Below, piece after piece: positions 1 through 5,614 of a stretch of DNA of 7,153 nucleotides. The notes below the pieces were generated by a model. It made no database searches, was not told the DNA's origin, and worked only from the letters and a program-made list of their open reading frames with translations. Source of the DNA: Candidatus Competibacteraceae bacterium (GTDB taxonomy: Bacteria > Pseudomonadota > Gammaproteobacteria > Competibacterales > Competibacteraceae); contig SKOM01000153.1 in NCBI GenBank assembly GCA_007120095.1, positions 1 through 7,153 on the forward strand, in the 5' to 3' direction. Made by a program: the position numbers and the translations under genes. How positions within the stretch are numbered: the first letter of the stretch is position 1; each line of letters starts with the position of its first letter.

Positions 1-138
1 ACCGATCAGTACATCACCACCGCGTGGGGACGCGATTATGGCGATGTGACTCCTTTGAAGGGCGTAATTTCAGGGGGTGGCCCGCATGAGTTGACGGTCG
101 CCGTCGATGTCGAACGGCTCGAATCGTTTGCACCATAA
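1..138 (+). CDS. Transglutaminase-like protein, C-terminal end only (partial)
   Basis: The frame is open from base 1 to the TAA at 136-138 and gives the last 45 residues of a protein that begins outside the window. The fragment contains WGRDYGDVTPLKGVISGGG followed by an alternating hydrophobic strand (ELTVAVDVERL). This pattern, W-G-R-D-Y-x-D-V-x-P-x-x-G, is the usual tail of bacterial transglutaminase-like cysteine proteases (COG1305 type). The catalytic Cys-His-Asp part lies upstream and cannot be checked. Members of this family very often sit beside a circularly permuted ATP-grasp gene and an alpha-E gene, exactly as here, and are thought to process or cleave the peptide bonds connected with that module. 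The family call rests on the tail motif plus this context. Confidence 0.78.
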   Translation, partial: TDQYITTAWGRDYGDVTPLKGVISGGGPHELTVAVDVERLESFAP

Positions 139-168
139 TAGGCACTAACGTCGTGGCTGTTGTGCCAC

Positions 169-174
169 TATAAT
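169..174 (+). promoter_or_regulatory. Possible sigma70 -10 box (TATAAT) upstream of the ATP-grasp gene
   Basis: A perfect TATAAT lies 31 bases after the transglutaminase stop. The best -35 at a fair distance is CTAACG (145-150, 18-base spacer), only 3 of 6 matches, so the -35 is poor. A small hairpin (GTGGC 153-157 with GCCAC 164-168) lies between the two. If used, it would give a leader of about 150 bases before the ATP-grasp start, including the repeats and palindromes at 174-301. Read-through from the upstream gene is equally possible. Confidence 0.3.
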
Positions 175-285
175 GCGCTACAGGTGTACAGAAGATGAGG
201 GTCCCGGTGCGCTACTAAGCGTTCAGCCTCCCGCATTAAGCGCCCTCTCTCCTTGGGAGAGGAGACTGAACGATTACGTGCGCTA
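174..285 (+). repeat. Three direct copies of TGCGCTA
   Basis: TGCGCTA occurs at 174-180, 208-214 and 279-285; the second and third copies extend to GTGCGCTA. All three are in the same orientation inside the spacer between the transglutaminase-like and ATP-grasp genes. They could be sites for a DNA-binding protein or leftovers of repeated sequence. Spacing is uneven (34 and 71 bases), which argues against a simple phased operator. Confidence 0.35.
220..272. repeat. REP-like inverted repeat with nested hairpin
   Basis: An outer arm CGTTCAG (220-226) is complementary to CTGAACG (266-272). Inside it sits a second stem, CCTCTCTC (244-251) with GGGAGAGG (255-262), eight pairs including one G-U, around a three-base loop. 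The core resembles the CCCTCTCC...GGAGAGGG palindromes common between genes of gammaproteobacteria, so this is most likely a REP-type element that could also fold as RNA in the leader of the ATP-grasp gene. No T tract follows, so it is not a standard intrinsic terminator. Confidence 0.5.
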
Positions 286-288
286 TAG

Positions 289-301
289 CCTGATCATCAG
301 G
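289..301. promoter_or_regulatory. 13-base perfect palindrome, possible operator
   Basis: CCTGATCATCAGG is a perfect inverted repeat (6-base arms, one central base), ending 31 bases before the ATP-grasp start codon. Its place and symmetry fit a binding site for a dimeric regulator. It is short enough to arise by chance and no matching second copy was seen in the window. Confidence 0.25.
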
Positions 302-332
302 GTATGGCATAGACTTTGCTGAGTGATACATT

Positions 333-1814
333 ATGACTATTGACTGGCAAAATTATCCTTTAGATGGACTCTACGATGAGCTGATTGAATCGGCCGGGCA
401 GGTGCGCGGGCCGGCGCGTCAGCTCTGTCAGTATCTGAGTGAGCTGCCCGAGCACGAGTTGATACAGCGCAAAGACGCCGCCGAGTTAGCGATTCGGGTG
501 ATGGGCATCACCTTTACGGTCTACAGCGAAAGCGGCAATATTGACCGTGCCTGGCCGTTCGATCTGATACCGCGCATCATTGACAAATCCGAGTGGGAGC
601 GCACTGAGGCCGGTTTAATCCAGCGTATGACCGCTTTGAATTTATTCATCGATGATCTCTACCACGATCAGCGTATTATCAAAGATGGAGTGTTTCCTGC
701 GGAGTTGCTGGAAAACTCGCATAATTTTCGTCCCCAGTGTCGAGGAATCACCCCCCCACGCCGGGTCTGGGCGCACATCTGCGGTTCGGATTTAGTCCGG
801 GATGTCAGTGGTACATTATACGTACTCGAAGATAATTTACGGGTGCCTTCCGGGGTGTCCTACCTGCTGGAAAACCGCCAGGTCATGAAACGGACATTTC
901 CTGAATTATTTGCCGATTACGCGATTCTTCCCGTTGACAACTATTGCTCCCAGTTATTTGACATGCTCGCTGGCCTATCACCGCGCACGCTGGACGACCC
1001 TATGGTAGTGGTGCTCACGCCGGGTATCTATAACTCGGCCTATTTCGAACATGTGTTTCTGGCCCAACAAATGGGGGTGGAGCTGGTTGAAGGCTCTGAT
1101 TTGCTGGTCGATAGCGATGACTGTGTCTATATGCGGGCGGTCGAAGGTTTACGCCGGGTCGATGTGATCTATCGGCGTATCGACGATGCTTTTCTCGATC
1201 CGGAGGTCTTCAATCCCGAGTCGACGCTGGGGGTATCCGGGTTGATGCGGGCTTGGCGGGCGGGCAATGTGGCTTTGGCTAATGCACCGGGCGCGGGCGT
1301 AGCCGATGATAAAGTGGTCTATGCCTTTGTCCCGGCGATGATCAAATATTATCTGGATCAAGACCCTTTGGTTCCCAATGTGCCGACCTATCTGTGCTTC
1401 GATGAGCAGCAACGCGAGTATGTCTTGGCTCATCTTGATGAGTTAGTCGTAAAACCCGCCAACGAATCCGGGGGCTATGGCATGCTCATCGGCCCCCATG
1501 CCAGTCGCCGCGAGCGCGAGCAGTTTGCCGCGCTGATCCGCACTGATCCGCGCAATTATATTGCCCAGCCCACCCTGAGTTTATCCACCGTGCCGACCTT
1601 ATGTGGCGTCCAGACAGAACCACGACACGTCGATCTGCGACCCTTTATTCTGCAAGGCGATCCACCCAGCGTGACCACCGGTGGTCTGACTCGGGTTGCG
1701 CTGCGTAAAGGTTCACTGGTAGTCAATTCATCCCAAGGGGGCGGCAGCAAGGATACATGGATTGTCGATTTAACCGCAGCCGCCGATCCAGAAGACTACG
1801 ATTCCGGCGCTTGA
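333..1814 (+). CDS. Circularly permuted type 2 ATP-grasp protein (DUF404/DUF407)
   Basis: This 493-residue protein is a full-length member of the circularly permuted ATP-grasp family, predicted to use ATP to join a carboxylate to an amine. Diagnostic blocks are all present in order: LEDNLRVPSG (165-174), DVIYRRIDDAFLDP (277-290), NAPGAGVADDK (317-327), the nucleotide-binding VVKPANESGGYG with Lys374 and its glycine loop (372-383), HVDLRPF (432-438), GGLTRVA (450-456) and SSQGGGSKDTW (466-476). No signal peptide or membrane segment is visible, so it should be cytoplasmic. The ATG at 333 is preceded only by a weak GAG at 321-323; the N-terminal sequence is normal for the family, which supports the start. 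It lies between a transglutaminase-like gene and an alpha-E gene, the usual partners. The substrate is unknown in the family. Confidence 0.93.
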   Translation: MTIDWQNYPLDGLYDELIESAGQVRGPARQLCQYLSELPEHELIQRKDAAELAIRVMGITFTVYSESGNIDRAWPFDLIPRIIDKSEWERTEAGLIQRMTALNLFIDDLYHDQRIIKDGVFPAELLENSHNFRPQCRGITPPRRVWAHICGSDLVRDVSGTLYVLEDNLRVPSGVSYLLENRQVMKRTFPELFADYAILPVDNYCSQLFDMLAGLSPRTLDDPMVVVLTPGIYNSAYFEHVFLAQQMGVELVEGSDLLVDSDDCVYMRAVEGLRRVDVIYRRIDDAFLDPEVFNPESTLGVSGLMRAWRAGNVALANAPGAGVADDKVVYAFVPAMIKYYLDQDPLVPNVPTYLCFDEQQREYVLAHLDELVVKPANESGGYGMLIGPHASRREREQFAALIRTDPRNYIAQPTLSLSTVPTLCGVQTEPRHVDLRPFILQGDPPSVTTGGLTRVALRKGSLVVNSSQGGGSKDTWIVDLTAAADPEDYDSGA

Positions 1815-1821
1815 GGGGAGG
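1814..1821 (+). promoter_or_regulatory. Strong ribosome binding site of the alpha-E gene
   Basis: AGGGGAGG begins on the last base of the ATP-grasp stop codon and ends eight bases before the ATG at 1830. This fixes the alpha-E start and suggests coupled translation of the two genes. Confidence 0.75.
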
Positions 1822-1829
1822 TAAGGGCA

Positions 1830-2789
1830 ATGCTATCCCGTGTGGCCTGTAATATTTATTGGATGGGACGTCAACTGGAGCGTGCTGAGAACACCGCCCG
1901 CATGGTGAGTGTTCACGGTAATCTATTGATGGATTTACCCCGTCGCTCCACGGCGTTTGGTTGGGAGCCGCTAGTAACCATGCTCGGCAATGAGTCGTAT
2001 TTCCAGCAGCGTTACCGGGTTCCCCGTGAAGCTAATGTGGTTAAATTTCTGGTCGCCGATGCCGATAATCCCGGCTCGATTCTCAACGCCCTTAGCCAGG
2101 CGCGCGAAAACCTGCGCACCACGCGTGATATTATCCCGCGAGCCGTATGGGAAGCCCTGAATGGACTGTATCTAAGCGCCACCGAGCAGGTCAGCGAGGG
2201 GCTGAGTCGCCGCACACGCCATGAATATCTCAAGCAGATCATTCGCGGCAGCCAACTGATCAGCGGCATGTTGTCAGGTACCATGAGTCACGGCACGGCT
2301 CACCATTTTCTCTGGCTGGGCGCTTTTCTGGAGCGAGCGGATATGACCACACGGATTCTTGACGTCCGCGCTGCGGGTCTGCTGCTGGACAACCCGCGTG
2401 GTCCCGTCTTATCACCCTTGGATAATATTCAGTGGATGAGTGTGCTTAAATCCTTAACGGCGTATCAAATGTATCGCCAGCATGTGCGCCTGCGGGTACA
2501 AGGGCCGGATGTGCTGAATTTTCTGCTGCGCAATCTTGAATTCCCGCGTGCGGTGGGTTTTTGTTTATCCCGCATTGAACGGGGCTTGGATCTATTGCCC
2601 GAACGCGTGGAACCACGTCAGCGTGTGCAGCAGTTGCAACACCAATTACAGGCAGCCGATGTCGGCGTGCTGGTCGATGGTGGCTTGCACGAATTTATCG
2701 ACGCCCTGCAAACGGAGCTGGCAGAATTACACAATAGTCTGGATCGCAGTTATTTTAACCCTCAGGCGGTGGCTTCTACATCCGACTGA
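1830..2789 (+). CDS. Alpha-E domain protein (DUF403)
   Basis: This 319-residue, largely helical protein opens with MLSRVACNIYWMGRQLERAE, the classic start of the alpha-E family, and has the usual family length. It shows an internal duplication: WMGRQLERAENTAR (11-24) is echoed by WLGAFLERADMTTR (162-175), each with the W-x-G-x-x-x-E-R-A-(D/E)-x-T-x-R pattern, so the protein looks like two related helical halves. Alpha-E proteins are found almost only beside circularly permuted ATP-grasp genes, sometimes fused to them, and are thought to act with the ligase, perhaps as its partner or as a second enzyme. No activity has been firmly shown. The gene starts 15 bases after the ATP-grasp stop with a strong ribosome binding site, so the two are one operon. 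No export signal is seen. Confidence 0.92.
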   Translation: MLSRVACNIYWMGRQLERAENTARMVSVHGNLLMDLPRRSTAFGWEPLVTMLGNESYFQQRYRVPREANVVKFLVADADNPGSILNALSQARENLRTTRDIIPRAVWEALNGLYLSATEQVSEGLSRRTRHEYLKQIIRGSQLISGMLSGTMSHGTAHHFLWLGAFLERADMTTRILDVRAAGLLLDNPRGPVLSPLDNIQWMSVLKSLTAYQMYRQHVRLRVQGPDVLNFLLRNLEFPRAVGFCLSRIERGLDLLPERVEPRQRVQQLQHQLQAADVGVLVDGGLHEFIDALQTELAELHNSLDRSYFNPQAVASTSD

Positions 2790-2848
2790 GCAAGGCCAAA
2801 CCAGGCCACCGTGATACCCATAAACCCCATTTCCAGAGATTTGACCCC

Positions 2849-4186
2849 ATGAATCATGTGTTTCATCGCCATACCCGTGGCGTCTTACCCGTGGCCGTCG
2901 CGGCTGACGGACCTTATGTCATCGACCGTGAGGGTCAACGTTATCTGGACGGTTCGGGTGGCGCGGCCGTATCGTGCTTGGGGCATAACCACCCCAAAGT
3001 GATCCAAGCGATTAAAGATCAACTGGATCGTATCGCCTATGCCCATACCGGCTTTTTTACCTCGGAACCGGCTGAAGCGCTGGCTGATTATCTGATTGAA
3101 CGTGCCCCGGGCGATTTACAGCGAGTGTACTTGGTCAGCGGCGGCTCAGAAGCGATGGAAGCCTGCTTGAAACTGGCCCGTCAGTATTGCTACGAACAAG
3201 GTCAGCCGCAGCGCCGCCATGTCATCGCCCGTCGGCAAAGCTATCACGGCAACACCCTGGGGGCACTGGCGGCGGGAGGTAATCTCTGGCGGCGTAGCCA
3301 ATTCGAGCCGCTGCTGATAGAGACTCATCATATCGATCCCTGCTATGCCTACCGGGGTCAGCGAGCGGGGGAAAGTCTGGAAGATTACGGTCGCCGCGCT
3401 GCCGATGAACTGGAAGCCAAGATTCTGGAACTCGGTGAGGACAGCGTACTGGCGTTTCTGGCCGAGCCGGTGGTCGGCGCGACGGCTGGGGCGATTCCCG
3501 CAGTACCCGGTTATTTCCAGCGGATTCGCCAAATCTGTGACCGTTATGGCGTGTTACTGATTCTCGATGAAGTCATGTGCGGCATGGGGCGCACCGGTAC
3601 GCTCTACGCCTGTGAGCAAGACGGCATCGCCCCTGATTTGATGGCTATTGCCAAGGGTCTCGGTGCCGGCTATCAGCCGATTGGGGCGATGTTAGTGTCC
3701 CAGCGGATTTATGACGCCGTGGCTCAAGGCAGTGGGTTTTTCCAACACGGGCACACTTATATGGGACATCCCACCGCCTGCGCGGCTGCCCTGGCTGTGC
3801 AGCAGGTGATTGAACAGGACGATTTGCTCAACAATGTGTGCGCACGCGGCGACCAATTACGCGGCTTGCTGCGTCAGCAGTTTGAGCACAATCCGTATAT
3901 CGGCGATATTCGTGGCCGGGGTTTGTTTTTAGGTATTGAATTGGTTGCAGATCGTGAATCCAAGCAACCCTTAGACCCGGCCTTACAGATCCATACCCTG
4001 ATTAAACAGGCCGCCATGCAGCGCGGGTTGATGTGCTATCCCATGGGCGGGACGATTGACGGTCAGCGCGGCAACCATATTTTGCTGGCCCCGCCGTTTA
4101 TTTTGAACGCCGCTCAGATCGAAGAACTGGTCGAGAAGCTGGTCAGCGCGGTGGATGCGGCGTTGCAGATGGCTTTGCGGGTGTAG
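2849..4186 (+). CDS. Class III PLP-dependent aminotransferase
   Basis: This 445-residue protein is a complete fold-type I class III aminotransferase (the omega/gamma-amino acid, acetylornithine and BioA superfamily). The phosphate-binding loop is VSGGSEA (96-102), the ring-stacking block is QSYHGNT (130-136), the PLP nitrogen ligand is Asp240 in ILDEVMCGMGRTG, and the Schiff-base lysine is Lys269 in AIAKGLGAGYQPIGA. The HGHTYMGHP block (300-308) and RGRGLFLGIEL (355-365) are also intact. It should be active and cytoplasmic, moving an amino group between an amino acid or amine and a keto acid; the exact donor is not evident. A modest AGAGAT (2835-2840) supports the ATG at 2849. It lies 59 bases after the alpha-E gene, so it may be co-transcribed with that module. 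The neighbouring BKACE gene suggests a shared pathway for an amino/beta-keto acid. Confidence 0.92.
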   Translation: MNHVFHRHTRGVLPVAVAADGPYVIDREGQRYLDGSGGAAVSCLGHNHPKVIQAIKDQLDRIAYAHTGFFTSEPAEALADYLIERAPGDLQRVYLVSGGSEAMEACLKLARQYCYEQGQPQRRHVIARRQSYHGNTLGALAAGGNLWRRSQFEPLLIETHHIDPCYAYRGQRAGESLEDYGRRAADELEAKILELGEDSVLAFLAEPVVGATAGAIPAVPGYFQRIRQICDRYGVLLILDEVMCGMGRTGTLYACEQDGIAPDLMAIAKGLGAGYQPIGAMLVSQRIYDAVAQGSGFFQHGHTYMGHPTACAAALAVQQVIEQDDLLNNVCARGDQLRGLLRQQFEHNPYIGDIRGRGLFLGIELVADRESKQPLDPALQIHTLIKQAAMQRGLMCYPMGGTIDGQRGNHILLAPPFILNAAQIEELVEKLVSAVDAALQMALRV

Positions 4187-4200
4187 AGGGGTTGGATGGT

Positions 4201-4509
4201 GCCTTCAGTAGGGGCACGGCGCGCCGTGCCCTCACCATTATCGGTAATCAGCAAAATCCCATGAAAATGATTGGGCATCACTACATAATAATCTATTTCG
4301 ATTTTGTCAAGAATTTTAGTGGCTTTTATCCATTCTTCGGCAACAATCTGCACTGCATGATTCAGCCGCATTTCACCATCAATCACTTCCCCGAATAGAT
4401 ATTCCCGATTCTGTGTGCAGATGGTCTCAAGATAAGCCCCCGCTTGGGAATAATCGTAGCCCTGCAACCGGATAGAACGCCGATGATGGATTTCAGGATT
4501 ATATTTCAT
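4201..4509 (-). pseudogene. REP-associated tyrosine transposase (Y1/HUH, IS200-like), truncated remnant
   Basis: Read on the - strand from the ATG at 4507-4509 (preceded by AGGA at 4515-4518), the frame begins MKYNPEIHHRRSIRLQGYDY, the standard start of the REP-associated transposase family. It continues through the strand block AYLETICTQNREYLFGE and reaches the metal-binding HUH motif as His-Phe-His in MPNHFHGIL (codons 4261-4269). It then runs through the palindrome at 4212-4231, which is read as GTARRAP, and stops resembling the family at about 4201. The C-terminal helix with the catalytic tyrosine is absent, and the open frame merely continues into the antisense of the aminotransferase end. 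The family is normally well over 150 residues; about 103 remain. It is therefore a dead fragment. Transposase loss is clear; the ancestral breakpoint is approximate. Confidence 0.85.
4212..4231. repeat. Perfect 20-base REP-type palindrome
   Basis: GGGCACGGCGCGCCGTGCCC is a perfect inverted repeat with 10-base arms and no loop. It lies 25 bases past the aminotransferase stop and inside the reading frame of the transposase remnant. Such GC-rich palindromes are typical targets or products of REP-associated tyrosine transposases. In RNA it would form a strong hairpin that could protect the 3' end of the aminotransferase message; no T tract follows on either strand, so it is not a standard terminator. 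Confidence 0.8.
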
Positions 4510-4586
4510 GGTAGTCCTGTATATGGTCATGATGACTAGTGGTAAGATTTAGGGGTCATTAGATCAAAGAGTAACAAGCCCTGCTG
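4510..4586. other. Spacer between two mobile-element remnants
   Basis: This 77-base stretch holds the ribosome binding site of the dead transposase, an 11-base palindrome GTCATGATGAC (4526-4536), and an AT-rich segment leading to the IS1-like fragment. No IS1 terminal inverted repeat could be recognised with confidence and no gene is seen. Confidence 0.5.
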
Positions 4587-4664
4587 TGTCCCTATTGTCA
4601 GTCAGCGAACGTTGTTAAAAATGGCCGTATCCATAACCATAAGCCGAAATTCGTTTGCAAGGAC

Positions 4665-4686
4665 TGTGGTCGGCATGTGGTCGGCA
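4665..4686 (+). repeat. 11-base tandem duplication
   Basis: TGTGGTCGGCA is present twice with no gap (4665-4675 and 4676-4686). It disrupts the IS1-like frame, since 11 is not a multiple of three. Replication slippage is the simplest origin. IS1 elements usually make 8-9-base target duplications, so a target-site scar is less likely. Confidence 0.9.
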
Positions 4687-4688
4687 AT

Positions 4689-4716
4689 TTGACGTCTTGG
4701 TATATGGTGATAATAT
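4689..4716 (+). promoter_or_regulatory. Possible promoter of the BKACE gene, within IS1-like debris
   Basis: TTGACG (4689-4694, 5 of 6 to the -35 consensus) is followed after 16 bases by TAATAT (4711-4716, 4 of 6), with an extended TG at 4708-4709. The overlapping TATAAA at 4714-4719 is a closer -10 match but leaves a 19-base spacer. Transcription from here would give a leader of about 55-60 bases holding a small hairpin (GCTCG 4727-4731 with CGAGC 4736-4740). Confidence 0.4.
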
Positions 4717-4780
4717 AAAAGAAGAAGCTCGTTACCGAGCCCTTGGTGAAACTGACGATAATGAATCTGACCGTCTCCTG

Positions 4781-5614
4781 ATGAACCACGACACCCCTCC
4801 GCTTATTATTATGGTTGCCCCTAACGGTGCTCGGCGCAGCAAGGCCGATCATCCAGCTTTGCCACTGACCCCGGCTGAACTTGCGGCAACGGCTACCGCC
4901 TGCCTCCGCGCTGGAGCGGCAGCCATTCATGTCCATGTCCGGGATCGTCATAATCGCCATACTCTGGATCCCGATGCCTATCGTGCCGCGATGACTGCCA
5001 TTCGCCAGGCGGTCGGCAAGCAACTGATTATTCAGGTGACTACCGAATCGGTCGATTTGTTCAGCCCTGAAGAACAGATGGCAGCCATGCGTGCACTCAA
5101 ACCGGAAGCCGTCTCCCTGGCTGTGCGCGAGCTGTGTCCCGATCCCAGTCATGATCGCGAGTTGGGTCGATTTCTGGAATGGTTGGCCAAGGAACGGATT
5201 ATGCCGCAGTTTATTGTCTATTCATCCGAAGATGTCGTGCAGTTGCGTGAATTATACCAGCGCGGCTTGATTCCCTTTGAACGTCCCTGGCAACTCTTCG
5301 TCTTGGGTCGTTATACCACCGGTCAGGTCTCCAAACCGGCGGATGTTCTGTCGTTTTTGCATGTCAGCGATTCCAAATGGCCGTGGGCGGTCTGTGCCTT
5401 TGGGGCGAGGGAACACGCTTGCGCTATGGCCGCTGCCAGTTTGGACGGTCATGTGCGGGTGGGCTTTGAAAATAATCTGCATTTAGCCGACGGACGAACC
5501 GCACCGGACAATGCGGCATTAGTCGCGCAGCTTGCGGCTGGGGCTGAACATTTAGGCCGTCCGCTGGCCGATGCCCATAGCGCCAGGGAATGGTTACACG
5601 GTCAGGGCGATTAA
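4781..5614 (+). CDS. BKACE family protein (DUF849; 3-keto-5-aminohexanoate cleavage enzyme-like)
   Basis: From ATG 4781 this is 277 residues, the normal family size. BKACE enzymes are zinc TIM barrels that condense a beta-keto acid with acetyl-CoA and split it into a new CoA ester and acetoacetate. Visible blocks: LIIMVAPNGARRSKADHPAL (8-27), PLTPAEL (28-34), the metal-binding AAIHVHVRD with His50 and His52, IIQVTTES (83-90), and GHVRVGFENNL (223-233) with Arg226 and the metal ligand Glu230. From memory of the studied Kce enzyme, acidic residues are expected at the positions held here by Arg18 (usual G-A-E), Gln143 and Asn231 (usual E-D-N), so activity or substrate may differ. The open frame extends upstream into IS1-like sequence, but the family N-terminus matches the 4781 start. 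The ribosome binding site is poor. Its likely partner is the aminotransferase at 2849-4186. Confidence 0.88.
   Translation: MNHDTPPLIIMVAPNGARRSKADHPALPLTPAELAATATACLRAGAAAIHVHVRDRHNRHTLDPDAYRAAMTAIRQAVGKQLIIQVTTESVDLFSPEEQMAAMRALKPEAVSLAVRELCPDPSHDRELGRFLEWLAKERIMPQFIVYSSEDVVQLRELYQRGLIPFERPWQLFVLGRYTTGQVSKPADVLSFLHVSDSKWPWAVCAFGAREHACAMAAASLDGHVRVGFENNLHLADGRTAPDNAALVAQLAAGAEHLGRPLADAHSAREWLHGQGD
5611..5614. other. TTAA shared by the stop codons of two convergent genes
   Basis: The + strand BKACE gene ends with TAA at 5612-5614 and the - strand RlpA-like gene ends with TAA at 5613-5611. Both stops come from the self-complementary TTAA, so the genes overlap by three bases and there is no room for a terminator between them. 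Confidence 0.9.

Larger units (their letters stand above)
4587..4745 (+). pseudogene. IS1-family transposase N-terminal (InsA-type zinc ribbon) fragment, frameshifted
   Basis: From 4587 the frame reads CPYCQSANVVKNG, then (4647-4675) KFVCKDCGRH, a four-cysteine zinc ribbon of the C-x2-C...C-x2-C type that opens IS1-like transposases (COG3677). The frame then runs to a TAA at 4716-4718. An 11-base tandem duplication (4665-4675 and 4676-4686) explains the break: with one copy removed the protein reads CKDCGRQFD and continues open past 4740. CGRQF is the family's normal sequence here. The start codon, the helix-turn-helix part and the whole DDE catalytic domain are missing, and a stop (4572-4574) lies just upstream in frame. 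Family identity is good; the right-hand limit is a guess, since similarity fades into the leader of the next gene. Confidence 0.75.

Noticed and set aside
200..290. Possible tRNA or riboswitch in the ATP-grasp leader
   Set aside because: No cloverleaf, T-loop or known riboswitch core could be placed; only nested hairpins of REP type are seen.
1149..1433. Antisense open frame inside the ATP-grasp gene
   Set aside because: It has no recognisable domain and no ribosome binding site, and overlaps a strongly conserved gene; it is a shadow of codon use. The same holds for open frames at 1556-1750, 2012-2284, 2536-2814, 3146-3560, 5252-5486, 6246-6635 and 6653-7025.
4212..4231. 20-base palindrome as an intrinsic terminator of the aminotransferase
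   Set aside because: No run of T follows the stem on either strand; a REP-type element is the better reading.
4510..4530. Start of the transposase remnant at 4530
   Set aside because: The family begins at the MKYNPEIHHRRS methionine, and an AGGA sits at the right distance from that codon (4509).
4655..4780. Upstream extension of the BKACE protein to 4655
   Set aside because: The first 42 residues would be IS1-like zinc-ribbon sequence, the start would be TTG, and the family N-terminus fits the ATG at 4781.
4598..5152. Long antisense open frame across the IS1 remnant and BKACE start
   Set aside because: It crosses the IS1 fragment and BKACE in antisense, shows no known motif, and the + strand frames carry the recognised families.
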